A stretch of DNA of 64,000 bases from Eonycteris spelaea (lineage: Eukaryota; Chordata; Mammalia; Chiroptera; Pteropodidae): the NCBI GenBank assembly GCA_003508835.1, contig PUFA01000006.1:7068001-7132000 (forward strand), written 5' to 3'. A model generated the notes under the pieces. That model did no database searches, was not told the DNA's origin, and saw nothing but the letters and a program-made list of their open reading frames with translations. A program made the position numbers and the translations under genes. Below, in pieces: positions 45,181-56,224 of this stretch (positions are counted from its first letter, which is position 1; every line of letters starts with the position of its first letter).

Positions 45181-45586
45181 TGCGACCTAGAGGTTGGGAC
45201 CAAGCAAAGTCTGGGGACCCAGGCATCCAGCTACAGCTCAAGACAAAGGCATCAACTTCTTCTTCTTCTTCTTTTTTCACAGTAGAAAAAAAAGTTTTAT
45301 TAGAAGAGAAAGTACACTTCCAGGCGTGGAAGTGGGCCTGAGCAAGAGAAGCATGGCTCAAAAGGCCCAACATTTGGCTATGATAAGATCAGTTCATTTG
45401 CAACTGGCCTTTGGGGACCAGAATACAGTTGTCTGCTGCCCCAAGAGGGGGAACAGGAAAGGTATGGTAGGTCCCAGAGCTTTAGTAGAGGAAGGCAGAG
45501 TTTGGGGCAGGCAAGCTCTTGGTCTAACCAGGGAAACAGGTACATATTGATCAAACGTGGTGGGAAGTGAGGGGGGACCACACCAC
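45181..45586 (-). mobile_element. Candidate solo LTR of an endogenous retrovirus, antisense
   Basis: On the minus strand the unit starts TGTGGTGTGGTCC and ends ...AGGTCGCA, giving TG...CA ends about 405 bp apart. Downstream of the middle is 'CTTGCTCAGGCCCACTT', then AATAAAAC (45,294-45,301), as in class I LTR R regions, followed by a U5-sized tail. A (GAA)n patch sits in the U5 region (45,250-45,275). No primer-binding site or internal retroviral sequence adjoins, and no direct flanking duplication was readable, so this is tentative. Confidence 0.4.
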
Positions 45587-45599
45587 ATGCTGAGTGAGG

Positions 45600-46185
45600 A
45601 GCCCTCTAACTACAGCCATTTATTTATTCATTCTTTCATTCATTTGTAACTAAGTAATTGAGCTGCTGCCACATGCCAATGTCCTCGCTGGCGTTGGAGA
45701 GATGGCAGTAAACAAAATAACAGCATTCCTGCCCTTGGGAGCTTCCATCTAGCAAAGAAGAATAAACTGGACTTATGGGAGGTGATGGTTGTGCCAAGGG
45801 AAGTAAAACATTCCATGGAGCACATGACAGGAGGACACAATGGGGCATGGAAGTCAGGAAGGCTTCTGGAGGAGGTGACATTTTAGTTGATTGCTGGACA
45901 GGTATAGAGTTTGCCCAAGGTGGTTAAGAGGGAAGGGAGAAAAGCATTGAGGCAGGAGCACAGCATGTGGGTGAGGCATGATCAGAGAAAATGTGCTTCT
46001 TTGCGAAAAGGATATAAATCCAATGAGACCAGGGCTAGAGATAAGGGGGGAAAGTCAGCTTCCTAGCTGACTAGGAAGACCAGGAAGGCCTTGGGAACCA
46101 TGTTGAAGAGTTTGGACTTTACTTGCTGGCGATGGGAGAGTAGTCAAGAATTGATTTTAGATGGGGGCACATTCTGTAGCGTTGT
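45600..46185 (-). repeat. LINE-2 3' region, antisense
   Basis: 'tttatttattcattctttcattcatttg', 'ctgctgccacatgccaatgtcctcgctggcg', 'cattcctgcccttgggagcttccatctagc', 'aggcttctggaggaggtgacatttt', 'gttgaagagtttggactttac' follow the reverse LINE-2 order over nearly 600 bp. Confidence 0.88.
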
Positions 46186-47113
46186 GCAGTGAGCAGCTAG
46201 CAGAACTATAAGCAGTGGTGCTGGGTGACCCAATGGGGCAGAGGTTCTGAGTGTCCTTTCTGCCTGGGTCATGATGTACTCAGGGCATGAGCATGATTGG
46301 AAAGGCAGTAAAGGGCTCCTTGGGCCCTCCCAGAAGAGAAGCTGAGAGCCACATAAAGCAGAGGATGGTCTTCATGTGCCCTTCTGAAGAAGAACTGGAA
46401 GGTCCCTTTCCAGGAGGCAGTCACTGCTGGGCTGGGGGGGGGTGGGATGGGGGAGGGGGGAGGGGAGAAGTCAGCTCCTTGGAGCCCCTCCTGAGTCGTA
46501 CAATGGCACCAGTGGATGTTACTATGACACTCGAAGTGATCGACTTCTGGAATCAAGATATTTCTCAGTTAAAAAAAAAATCAATGTTTCACGTTCAGCA
46601 GTGTTTGGTTAAAAAAGAAAAATAGCTACAGCTTGTGCTTTAACGGCAGAAAAGAGTGAGCCCCATCAATTACAGCAGGGAAAACAGAGCTGTCCTGCAG
46701 CGGTTTTGTACCTTCTGCTCCAAAAATATTAAGTCATTTAGCCCACAAACCATCCACTTGGCGAGTGACAATGTCTTCATTTGAAAAGCGTGAGTACCAG
46801 AGCCTTGATGGCCAGCACGCTTTCTCCCCAAAACAAGGATGTCAGGGAGCCCAGGCCTCTGCCTTCTGGTCCCAGGCAAAGGCTCTGGGGATTGGCCACC
46901 TGGCTGAATTGTGAGTTCCTCTGAGAGAACCTGGAGTCACCCTAGGATCAGACCTATGTGCCATTCCCAAGAAATTGACCCAGGCCCCAAGAGGCAACCC
47001 GCCCCCCACTCCATCTGTGCCCCATAGCATTTAGTGCTGACTTCAAGTCAAGCCCTCAGCAAGTAGCAAGCATCTTCATTCCTTTCCTTAGTCCAGGCTC
47101 ATCCATGGCATAC
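46186..47113. other. Low-copy sequence with a G-rich run
   Basis: A G-rich tract lies at 46,430-46,467. Bases 46,640-46,800 are low-copy and even in composition. Open frames up to 112 codons on the plus strand cross the G tract without domains. Confidence 0.4.
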
Positions 47114-47287
47114 ACTCGTGTTCTCAAACCTGGGGCACGCTGGAATCACCTTGGATTGAAAACACCAACATTCAGGCCACACTCCAGGCCAGCTAAATCA
47201 GAATATCTGACAGTGGGACCCCTGCATCAGTCCTGTTTTTCAACCTGTTCAGTTAAGTCCAGTATTCAGCCAAGGTTGAGAACCAAA
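47114..47287 (+). mobile_element. MER5A-type hAT-Charlie element
   Basis: 'gtgttctcaaacctggggcacgctggaatcacc', 'ccaggccagctaaatcagaat', 'gacccctgcatcag', 'ccaaggttgagaacca' match the MER5A order from left to right terminal motif. About 175 bp, non-autonomous and inactive. Confidence 0.88.
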
Positions 47288-47639
47288 CAAGGTAGAAATC
47301 TCCTAATGGGTCTTTTCTGAATCGAAGTCTACCATTCACATTCCCTCTCCCAAGCCCTTTTTGCCCTGGTGAAGTTGAGAACATGAGATGAGAATGTCAG
47401 CGGGAAAGAGGCATGGCTATTCTGAGTGGGTCTCGTGAGGGACAATACTTTGACGGGGATGCCAGGTTCAGATACTCAATATGCCTGCGGGGCTTGAGAC
47501 TCAGGAAACCAACTCAAACCGACTAGACTCACAGAAGCCTGATGCATGAGCTTGTCACCACTTATTATGGGGGTAGGGAGGACTGTTTATTTCCACGGCT
47601 AGAACCCTTAGAGTCACCTTTCGGAGAAGTTTTTTTTTT
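47288..47639. other. Low-copy sequence ending in a T run
   Basis: Nothing assignable before the T20 run at 47,630-47,649. Confidence 0.4.
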
Positions 47640-48000
47640 TTTTTTTTTATGATAAAAAGAATCTGCCATGTATTTCCTTCCTATCCTTATTTTTCCCATA
47701 CACATTTTTCTTTTTAACAAACGGCAGTCAAAATTTTTTACAATTTTATTCAATCTTCAGTGGTTTCCTACATAACTATATACTATACAAAATTTTCATG
47801 CAAAAGTTCCAGCGAGGAATTATAGCGTAGTTTACTTAGCCATTGAATTTTTAGATATTTTACTATTTTCATATTTCAGATTTGACATCATGCATTTAGT
47901 GATTTCCACATTAAGCACTCATTTATTAGGCCTGATTCCCAGAGGCGAGACTCCTGAGATGTGATTATCTCTGGGTCTGCCAAGCATCTTGGATCTTCTC
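47640..48000 (-). repeat. Old LINE-1 (L1ME-like), antisense
   Basis: After the T run, 'atttttctttttaacaaacggcag', 'tacttagccattgaatttttag' and 'gattcccagaggcgagactcctgagatg' follow the reverse of an old L1ME-type 3' region ('...gattcctagaagtggaattgctgggtc'). Highly diverged. Confidence 0.5.
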
Positions 48001-48020
48001 TCCACCACCGTGCATTTTGG

Positions 48021-49206
48021 GTGAGATATATGTGTCTTTTTTTTTTTTTTAATTTAAAATTAAGTTTATTGGGGTAACATTGGTTAATACAATTATATAA
48101 TTTTCAGGTGTACATTATAATTTGACATCTATATATCCTATTGTGTGATTACCACCCAAAGTCCAGTTTCCTTCAGCCACCATATATTTGATCCCCTTTA
48201 CACACTTCACCTTCCCCCTACCCTCTATATTTGACCCCTTTTACCCCTTCTACCTCTCCCTCCTCCCCCACCCCTACCCTCTGGTAACCACTAGTCCATT
48301 GTCCATGTCCCTGAGTCTCTGTCCTGTTCATTTGTTGCTCTTAGGTTTATATCTTACATATAAGTGATATCATGTGATTTTCTTTTTCTAAGTCTGGCTT
48401 ATTTGCTTAGCATGATTATCTTGAGGACCATCCATGTTGTCACAAATGGCAGTATTTCATCTTTTCTTATGGCTGAGTAATATCCATTGTATATAGGTAC
48501 CACAGCTTCTTTAGCCAATCATCTATCGTAGGACACTTCAGTTGCTTCCATGTCCTGGCCACTGTGAATAATGCTGCTATGAACATCGGTGTGCAAATAT
48601 CTTTTGGATATGAGTTTTCAAGTCTTTGGGTAATACCTGTAGAGATTACTGGATCATATGGCAGATCAATTTTAGTTTTTGAGGAACCTCCATACGTTTT
48701 CCATAGTGGCTGTGCCTCGCAGTCCCACCAGCAGTGTATGAGGGTTTCTTTTTCCTGTATCCTCTCCAACATTTGTTATTACTTGTCTTGCTGATTATAG
48801 CTATTCTAACAGGTGTGTGACATATCTCATTGTGCTTTGATTTGCATTTCCCTAATAGCTAGTGACGTGAGCATCTTTTCATATGTTTGTAGGCCATTTG
48901 TATGTCCTCTAGGAGAAGTGTCTGTTGAGGTCCCTTGCCCATTTTTTTGATTGGATTATCTGTTTTTTGTTGTTATCAAGTCATATGTATATGTATATGT
49001 TCTGTGTATATTTTGGATATTAGGCCCTTATCGGAGGGTCGCTTGCAAATATATTTTCCCATTGAAATGATTGTCTCTTTACCTTGTTGACAATTTCTTT
49101 TGCTGAGCAGAAGCTTTTTAGTTTGATATAGTCCCATTCATTTATTTTTGTTTTTACTTCCCTTGCCTTTGAGGTCAAATTCATAAAATGTGAGGTATAT
49201 TTGATC
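48021..49206 (-). mobile_element. LINE-1, 5'-truncated, with target-site duplication
   Basis: The element (48,037-49,189) starts on the plus strand with a T run, then 'aagtttattggggtaacattggttaatac' and 'ttttcaggtgtacattataatttgac', a laurasiatherian L1 3' UTR. ORF2 C-terminal landmarks follow: 'tcttatggctgagtaatatccattg', 'ccctaatagctagtgacgtgagcatc', 'ttgctgagcagaagctttttag'. The flanks GTGAGATATATGTGTC (48,021-48,036) and GTGAGGTATATTTGATC (49,190-49,206) form an imperfect duplication. Divergence looks lower than in the L1M copies. ORF2 is partial and frame-broken. Confidence 0.88.
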
Positions 49207-49644
49207 AGTCATTTCCTAAAGTTCCAGAAGGAGTTAACAGGTGTCTTTGAGGGGGATGAGGGAGCTCCCAATTCAAAGTTAAAATACAAAATTGGGTTGA
49301 ACAAAGTTAAAATAAGTTTCTATCGAGATCTCTGTGAAAATTCAAAGTTGAGTCAAAGTTAAGATAAACTTTACAGCAAGGTGTCACTGGTCCTTTCTTA
49401 TGCTAATGTGCATCATTAGTGCCTGGCATTTCCAAAGCTAAATTGACCCTTGAGGGTCTTTTTAGTGGGGCCTCTAAATGGCGCTAGTTTTCCAGGGAAG
49501 GCATTTTGAGAAAGCCTGATTAGAGGGTCATGAAGATTCTTTTATGCTCTGAGGTTCAGAGGCTTTTGATCCAATTAGTAAACCCACTTTCTGTCACTCT
49601 ATTGTAACTCTAGGGCTTATTTCTAGTCCATTTCCTCTGACGCT
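49207..49644. other. Unclassified sequence with repeated CAAAGTTAA motif
   Basis: The motif CAAAGTTAAAATA or a close variant occurs about four times between 49,275 and 49,370. No larger repeat or gene is recognised. Confidence 0.5.
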
Positions 49645-49905
49645 GTCCTAGCCAGGCCTTCATTTTCTCTTACTTGAATTACTCCAACAGTCCCCCAGCT
49701 GGTCTCCCCCACCCTTCTCCTCTGCTCCACCCTTCACACCCACTCTTTAAACTCCACTATGCTGCTGTCATTCTCCTGCTCTTGGGATCCTTGTCTCACT
49801 TCCCAACCTGGCCTTCCTCACCTGCCTTCCCTGAGACATCTGCCCCATTCTCAGCATGTGCTCAATCACCATGTGGGTCTGAACACTGTGCCAGGACCTC
49901 CATCC
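49645..49905 (+). repeat. LINE-2 fragment
   Basis: 'ttgaattactccaacagtcccccagctggtctcccccacc' and 'aactccactatgctgctgtcattctcc' follow the sense LINE-2 ORF2 end. The rightmost part is unclear. Confidence 0.6.
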
Positions 49906-50395
49906 TACGAAGACCTGGCCTTTGGCTTTCCAGAGAGGTCTCATAGGTGAGAAGGAGGCAGTGAGGAAGCAATGGGAGACAGGGCAAGAGCAGTGCGGTC
50001 TCTTGCCTCCACACCTTCTTAATCAAGAGGAGCAGATGCTGCCTCGAGACCAGCACCCTGGGCTCACGCTCCCCCATCTCTGTGGCAACTATTCCGTGAG
50101 GCCTATATGATGGAGTTTTCCTCAAGGAAGCCCTTTGAGGGGCGTTCACCCTTTTCTCCTGGAATCTGAGCCCCCGAGGGCTCCTAGGCCCTGATTCTGG
50201 CTCTTACACTTCCCTCCTTCATGAGCGCTCTCCCTTCCTTTTCTCCCATATTTATCCATCAGCACATAATCTTTGAACCCCTTCAAGTGTGAACCTCTTT
50301 GACCTGAAGATCAGAAAATGGTGTAGGCTTGGTCTCTGGACTTCCGCTGAGCATTTATCAGGGACTCCCAAGACACGTGTAGAACAGACCAGTAA
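49906..50395. other. Low-copy sequence
   Basis: Nothing assignable. Open frames of 95 (minus) and 62 (plus) codons overlap without domains. Confidence 0.4.
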
Positions 50396-50800
50396 TAATG
50401 GAGCCCATTTATTGCATCCCTACCATGTTCCAGGCTCTTTCATATATATTCTTTTATTTACTCATAAATCACAAAATGTCAGAGTTAGAAGGGCCTTAGG
50501 GATTATTACTCCAGTGGTTTTCAAACTTGCTCTTCGTGATAAGCTTTCTTTTTTCCTAAATTTAACTTTTCCTCAGAAGCTCTACATACAAAGCACATGA
50601 AAGGGGTAATGCTTTGGTTGAAGTGGGGTTGCATAGAGCTCAACTCTTTACTCCTCAGCCTCTCCTTGCTTTTAGGGGACATTAGGACCATGGAAAACCA
50701 TTAGAAAGCTACTGATTTTTCCCCACCCCTCATTTCATAGGAAGAGATCTGTGGCTCAGAGAAAGGAGGGCACTTCCAAGGTTACACAGAGAGTTTACAC
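50396..50800 (-). repeat. MIR-like fragments, antisense, in unclassified sequence
   Basis: 'gagcccatttattgcatccctaccatgttccaggctctttcat' (50,401-50,443) is reverse MIR. 'aatgtcagagttagaagggccttagggattat' (50,476-50,507) and 'ggctcagagaaaggagggcacttccaaggttacacag' (50,753-50,789) fit a related old SINE/L2-type repeat, with unclear sequence between. Confidence 0.55.
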
Positions 50801-51649
50801 TGCCCGGACTGGGCCTTGCCTCTTCTGCCCCCCAGTATGGTATGTTTCGCGTTTCTCCACCTTGTCAGGGGATGTGTGCCTGTGTGGCCAGAGCTCTGGC
50901 AGCCTCTGTCTGGCTGTAGAGGCAGAAGCCAGGCCTTCTGTTTACGCTGTGACCCTGTCGTGTGCAAGATGGAGAGATGCCCATTGAGCAGATGATGTGG
51001 CCTGCACCAGCCACGCTGTCAGGAGTGACCAGATGTGTGGGCATCAGATTCCCTCACAGAGCAGGCTAGCTTCTTGTGCCATGAGATCTACCCAATGCAA
51101 GATTACAGCTACTGAACATTTCTAGCACCTTCTGGAAGATGGGGCCCCTCACTTCCCCAGCATACATAGGCTTGATTTATGCAAGATGGGAGATAGCTGT
51201 TTTTTGCCCTGGAAGTGGATGATCCTAAAGGAACTGTTGGCCACTGGCAAGTCCAGATTTCCAGCACTCTGCCCCAGGGAGGCCTGCACAGCAGGAGCCT
51301 CTCTTGCCAGCCTAGGCTGAAATGTTAACCAGCCCTCCACGCATGTCGAAGGAGAGTGCTGGCAAGTGTCAGAGTAGGAGGGGGGTGGATCCTTTGCTCG
51401 TCTTGAGGAAACAGCTTTCTTCTCAGGCTGATCCAGAGGGTGCCCACGCCACTTACGTGGGAGGAGCGAAGGACAACCAGAAGTGATTCTGCCACAAGGC
51501 TGACACTTGTTTGGGTAAAGTAAGATTTGAGACTGGCTATAGAGATGGGGGTGCTTGTGGCTGAAAGGAAGGAGCAGGTGATGAAGAGAGTGATGGAGAG
51601 GTGACAAAAAGCGTTCCTTAGTTGCTCCACAAACATGAGCCAAGAAGCT
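50801..51649. other. Low-copy sequence containing the window's longest open frame
   Basis: A 220-codon minus-strand frame spans 51,149-51,811, and a 140-codon frame in another phase spans 51,325-51,747. Neither shows a recognisable domain. Their upstream (right) parts run through LINE-2 relics, so they are treated as chance openness. Confidence 0.45.
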
Positions 51650-51945
51650 TCTGTGTGCCAGGCACCGCAAGGCTCTGGGAACAAAGACATAGATGTTCCC
51701 CACAAGGGGCTTCCTTGAAGCTTTCCTTGACCCCAGGCCCAGGTCAAGGCTGCTGTTATTTGTTCTTGGAACCCTAGGCTTTTCCTTCATAGCACATGCC
51801 ACAGTGTACAATTAAGTATTTGTGATTATTTGGTTTCTGCCTGTGTCTACCTCTAAACTGCCAGCTTTTTTCACTACTGTGTTTAGGCCAGTACACTGCC
51901 TGGCACATACCAGACACTCAAAAATATTTATTGGACGAATAAAAA
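51650..51945. repeat. Two LINE-2 ends in opposite orientation
   Basis: 51,650-51,715 is antisense LINE-2 ('cttctgtgtgccaggcaccgcaaggctctggg'). 51,780-51,945 is sense LINE-2 ('atagcacatgccacagtgtacaattaagtatttg', 'cagtacactgcctggcacataccag', 'tcaaaaatatttattggacg'). They face away from each other across a short spacer. Confidence 0.75.
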
Positions 51946-53939
51946 GGGTCCCTTTTGGCAATCACAGTATGGGCTCCTTTCAAAGTCCCAGAATGTATCC
52001 TTTAGAGTAATGATTATGTAATTCAAGGTCAGTCATGGCACATGGCTGATCAGGGACAAGCAAGTGAAGGCACTTTTGGCTTAAGGGATATAAATGTTTC
52101 AGTGCTATTGGTTGGGCGGGGCAGCACTGAAGGCAGACTTATGGGGTGGATAGAGAGCTAGGGAGCAGAGGGCTGTGGGTCTTACCAAATGGAATCCCTG
52201 GCTTTTCTTCTGCCTCCAATCAGATCCTTCGTGAGAGAGATTCAGGAGCCAGAATAGGATGTACACATGTCAGGAATCCATGGCAAAGCATCCTGCTCCC
52301 TTGGATTTTAAGGGAGAATTGGGATCCCAATCCAGCAGACCACTTCCTATTGGCATCCAGAGTTTTGCATGTGGACGAGGCATAAAATTGGCACCACAGC
52401 TGTCAGCGGGGAGCAAAAAATCCCTCCTGTCCAGTGAGGACAGCCATGTAGTATCCACTGTTATATTCAAGTCCAGAACTTTTCCCCTCTGGCTACACTG
52501 TGGGCTGGGGAGCCTGCAGAGAAGCCTGCTGTGAGGATGGGTGTGGGCAGAAGGGAGGGAATCCTCCTCAGGTGGCTCTTGTCAGTGACTTCGTAACCCG
52601 CGGAAGCTAGAGGAAGCATTGAGACAGACACTTTGAGAAGAAGTGTGACACCGGATATTATATACTGTAATGGAACCAGCCAAGTGGTAAATGTAGCTTT
52701 TAAATAGGTTTTGTGTTTCCTATTAACTGCCCTGATGTTGATTAGCCTTGACAGCCAAGAAGAAGGGGCTGGTCAGCAACTTTCCCCTGACAAGGCCTAC
52801 TTGCTCCTCAGAGTTGTGAGGGCTCAGCCTAACAATTTGGCCATGTACCGGAAATTGCATGGGCACATGGGAGGTGAGGTGTTTTCTGGAAGACATCTAG
52901 TGGGCAAGCTTGGCCTTAGGCTTCTATTCTTTCTGCCCCTATCCTTACCCCTGCACCTCAGGTGGGGCTGACGATGTTGATTTGGTGCTAGGTGTAGTGG
53001 GATGTCTTCCCTTTACTATACAAGTATGGAAAAGGGGCCACTCTAATAAAGGAGTTGCTCGGTCTGGAGGTGCCTTGGAATCAGAATTACCCTCTAGAAT
53101 TAGAAATACTTGATTGACCAACTAGTTCTGATTTATTTAATGGCCTTTTCTAGATGCACCTTCAGGTTTGGTGCTAGAGACAGGTAGGTCCACATTCAAG
53201 AGTCAAGGAGGATACATGGAGGTCTTCTAAGAGCCCAGGGACCCTCCCATTAGGACGCCAAGTTTTCTAAAGCAAAGACAATGACTGAAACCATGGAAGA
53301 TCCCAGAAATCTGGTAATTTATCTGGGATTATAATAAAGGGACTCTGGGGTCGTCCTTGGAGAGAAGAAGGCGGGAGGAGCTAGGGATATTGAATCCTGT
53401 TGGGTAGCTATGGTCCAGGTTCATAGGTATGTTTGGTGACTCCAAGACGAGGAGTAGTAGGATGTGTCCCTGGGCTTTGCAGGAAGGGAGATTCAGAGAA
53501 ATTTGATCAGGGGCAGAGAAGTGACCCCAGGGTACGAAGCCTAGAGGAACTGGAGAAGGGCCTACTTCTCAGCCTCCTATTCTCATCATATATATATATA
53601 TATGATGACCCTGGGTCCAGAGCATTTGACCAAACACGAAACATCGCCTTTATGTGCCTTCTTCTGGGTAAACTACTTTTGCTCAGCCCTGAATTTAAGG
53701 AGGTAAAGTTTAAAGTCATGAAAGTTTATCATCAGTAGCCCCACCTCCTTTGCATCTGTCTCTGTGGGTTGCCCGCCTTTACCTCACAATTCTTTACCCC
53801 ACTGCTCTGGTGATGTTCACAGGCGCACCCCGAGATGAAACCTCTGAGAATGGTTTCGACTAATTGGAGGTAAACGACAGAGCTGCGTTTTAACTCTATT
53901 CTGTCTGACTCCATGCTTGTGCGCTTTCAGTCACCCCAT
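51946..53939. other. Low-copy sequence, about 2 kb
   Basis: No transposon recognised. A perfect 24-bp palindrome (catcatatat...atgatg) lies at 53,584-53,607. Open frames of up to 101 codons on both strands have no domain. No exon could be defended. Confidence 0.4.
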
Positions 53940-54330
53940 GTGGTTTTCACATAAAAATGCTCATCATAGCACAGTCTATGAAATAAAAAATTGGATATAA
54001 CCTAAATGTTCAACAATTAGGGGACTGTTTAGTAAATCATGGCACATCCATTTGTTAGAACATTATACAGACATTAAAAGTGATCATTATAGAGACTGTA
54101 TAGTAACTTGGGGAAAGGTTTATGATAAGACACTAAGTGGAAATACAATGCAAATACTACAATCGCTTCAATTGCAATGATGGAAAATATGTCAGTGTGT
54201 CAACAAGGGCTGAAGATAATATGCAGAAGCAGAAAATAATTGTGTTAAGGTGGAGGAACAATGGATTTTTCTTCTTTTAAAATGACTTGCTTCTCTTTTA
54301 TTCCTTTTGCGTAGCCTTTTTTCCCTTTGC
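53940..54330 (+). repeat. Old LINE (L1ME-type) 3' region
   Basis: 'aaattggatataacctaaatgttcaacaattaggggactg', 'gcacatccatttgttagaacattatacagacatt' and 'gtggaaatacaatgc' match the common 3' region of old L1ME-type LINEs. Diverged, non-coding. Confidence 0.6.
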
Positions 54331-54477
54331 AATCATTTTTCAGGGTTGGTGTAGGGCATACACAATATAAGATCAGACAAGATCAGAATGTGAGAAATTT
54401 TCACAATGGGAACCCCCCTAGACGGACTTCATGTTAAGGGGTCCCAGTTCAGACAGAAACCTATATATTATGGTTAA
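54331..54477. other. Short unclassified spacer
   Basis: Nothing assignable. Confidence 0.4.
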
Positions 54478-54570
54478 TATAATGGATGTAGAAGTCAGGT
54501 AGGCATGGATTAGAATCCCAGATCTATTACTAAGAGCTGTATGACCCTGAGCCTGGCCTGGAGCAAACAC
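54478..54570 (+). repeat. MIR SINE head
   Basis: 'gtagaagtcaggtaggcatggattagaatcccagatc' and 'ctgtatgaccctgagcc' correspond to the MIR tRNA-like head. The rest of the element is missing. Confidence 0.65.
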
Positions 54571-55355
54571 CCTTAACTTTTAAAAGTGCAGATTCGATGC
54601 AACCAGATATAGAAGATGAACTTCTCAATGTATTTTAACTTCATAGAATGTCTTGTCAACTACTCCTCCATAATCTATCATTTCTACTGAGTGTTAAATT
54701 TTCCTACACTCTACCAAGTCAAACCTAACGTTTGGGAGAGTGGGAAGAATGGCCTTAACTGTTGCTGTTTGTGGTTCTGAGTCAGCGGGGCACAAAAGTG
54801 TGTACATGGTTATTTCTCTAGGAAGTGGATAGTGCCCTTACCCTATCCCATTCCTCCCTGAATCTAGATTCATGCTACTAACTTCAACATGATCTTCATC
54901 AGTGGGAGAGTGAAAAACATTGGGATTTCTGGAGCTGGGCAGGAAAGGGAATTAGAACAAGTTACAGGTTGGGGACAGGGAATGTAGATGACACGTCAGC
55001 CCTGACCGAGTTATGATTCTAGTTAATGGCAGCAGGCATATCATGTGTTGGGCAGAAAGTGAAAGCTTTAAGTTATAGTAGCCTTTGTAAGCATTGAAAT
55101 CAGGAGTGAAAAACAGGACCAACAGTTGGTGCTAGGGCTCCTTTCCTAATCTGCGGTTGTCACAGAATCTGGGCATGTTTTTATAAAGTGTAAAAAGGTG
55201 ACTTTGATGACCTGTTCCATAGACTATCTTCAAAATGTTGCTTGAGAGCAACAGCAAACAGCAACTCTGATAAGAAGTAATCTGGACCCCTCTATCTCTG
55301 TCTCTGTCATAGCCTTTCTCTACTTATCTCTATCTCTGTCTGTCTCTGTGCACAG
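54571..55355. other. Low-copy sequence
   Basis: Nothing assignable; low frame openness; no repeat recognised. Confidence 0.4.
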
Positions 55356-55364
55356 GCGCGCGCG

Positions 55365-55401
<37 letters not shown>

Positions 55402-55415
55402 TCTCCCTCCCTCTT
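55356..55415. repeat. (CG)n-(CT)n compound microsatellite
   Basis: GCGCGCGCGCGCGC at about 55,356-55,369 runs directly into about 14 CT units and then CCCT-type repeats. Confidence 0.95.
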
Positions 55416-56224
55416 CCACTTTCCTCTTAACTCCCCTTCTCCCTCTTCAATCTATTTTTGCTTGTCAGAAAAACACTATGTAATTTTCTTTAAAAATTAA
55501 TTCTATTATACAAAATATGTCTAAAATATTCAGGAGGAAAAAAGTTTCCTTCAAGATTTGCTTGCATTAAAAACTGTTTCTTCCAGCATAATCGAGTTAA
55601 TGAGTACCCTCTTAGAATTTAATGCAAAGTAACTTTCACACTGGTAGTGAGCTTCAAAGAAGGGTGAATAGATAACTAATAGCATGGTTCCCATTGGCAA
55701 CCAAGATAAACTTTGATCCGGATTGGGCAAAATAGTCGAGGGAAGGATGCAATTAAGTACAAATAGCCATATTTGTCACTAGTGTTCTTTGAAGCAATGA
55801 GAAGAGAAAAAGGGCAATAATGGAAGGTAGAGAGGATATGGGTGGATTGTGAACCTGCAGTTAGTTACAGAAGTTTTCTTTTTGGGCTATGGAATTTGAT
55901 CTGGATCTAACTTGAGAAACTAGAAGGCAGGAGGGACACCTAATTCTAATAAAAACAAAACCAGCAAAAATGTGTTTGATTATAGAGGCTGATCAATCTG
56001 TGAGCTGCTGGAGCAGGCCATCAGAGAGGGATGAGTCCACCTTGCTTACTAGCCTTGAAAGCCAGAGCCCAAGGCAAGAGCAAAAATAACCCAGAAAGTT
56101 ATTGACATAAGGACATGTTTAAGAAAATGTACAATCCAGATAGCCTTTGAAGACTCTTTTCTACTCAATACCTTTTTAATTTGTCCATTTTCTCCATCCC
56201 CACTGACTTGACCTAAGCTTTTGT
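55416..56224. other. Low-copy sequence, possible conserved non-coding DNA
   Basis: AT-rich, even-composition stretch (55,480-55,800) with TAATCGAGTTAATGAG and ATTAATTCTATTAT cores and no transposon recognised. No gene. Confidence 0.35.

Noticed and set aside
45173..45373. Minus-strand frame with KKEEEEEV, possibly an acidic protein end
   Set aside because: The acidic run is the translated (GAA)n patch in the candidate LTR.
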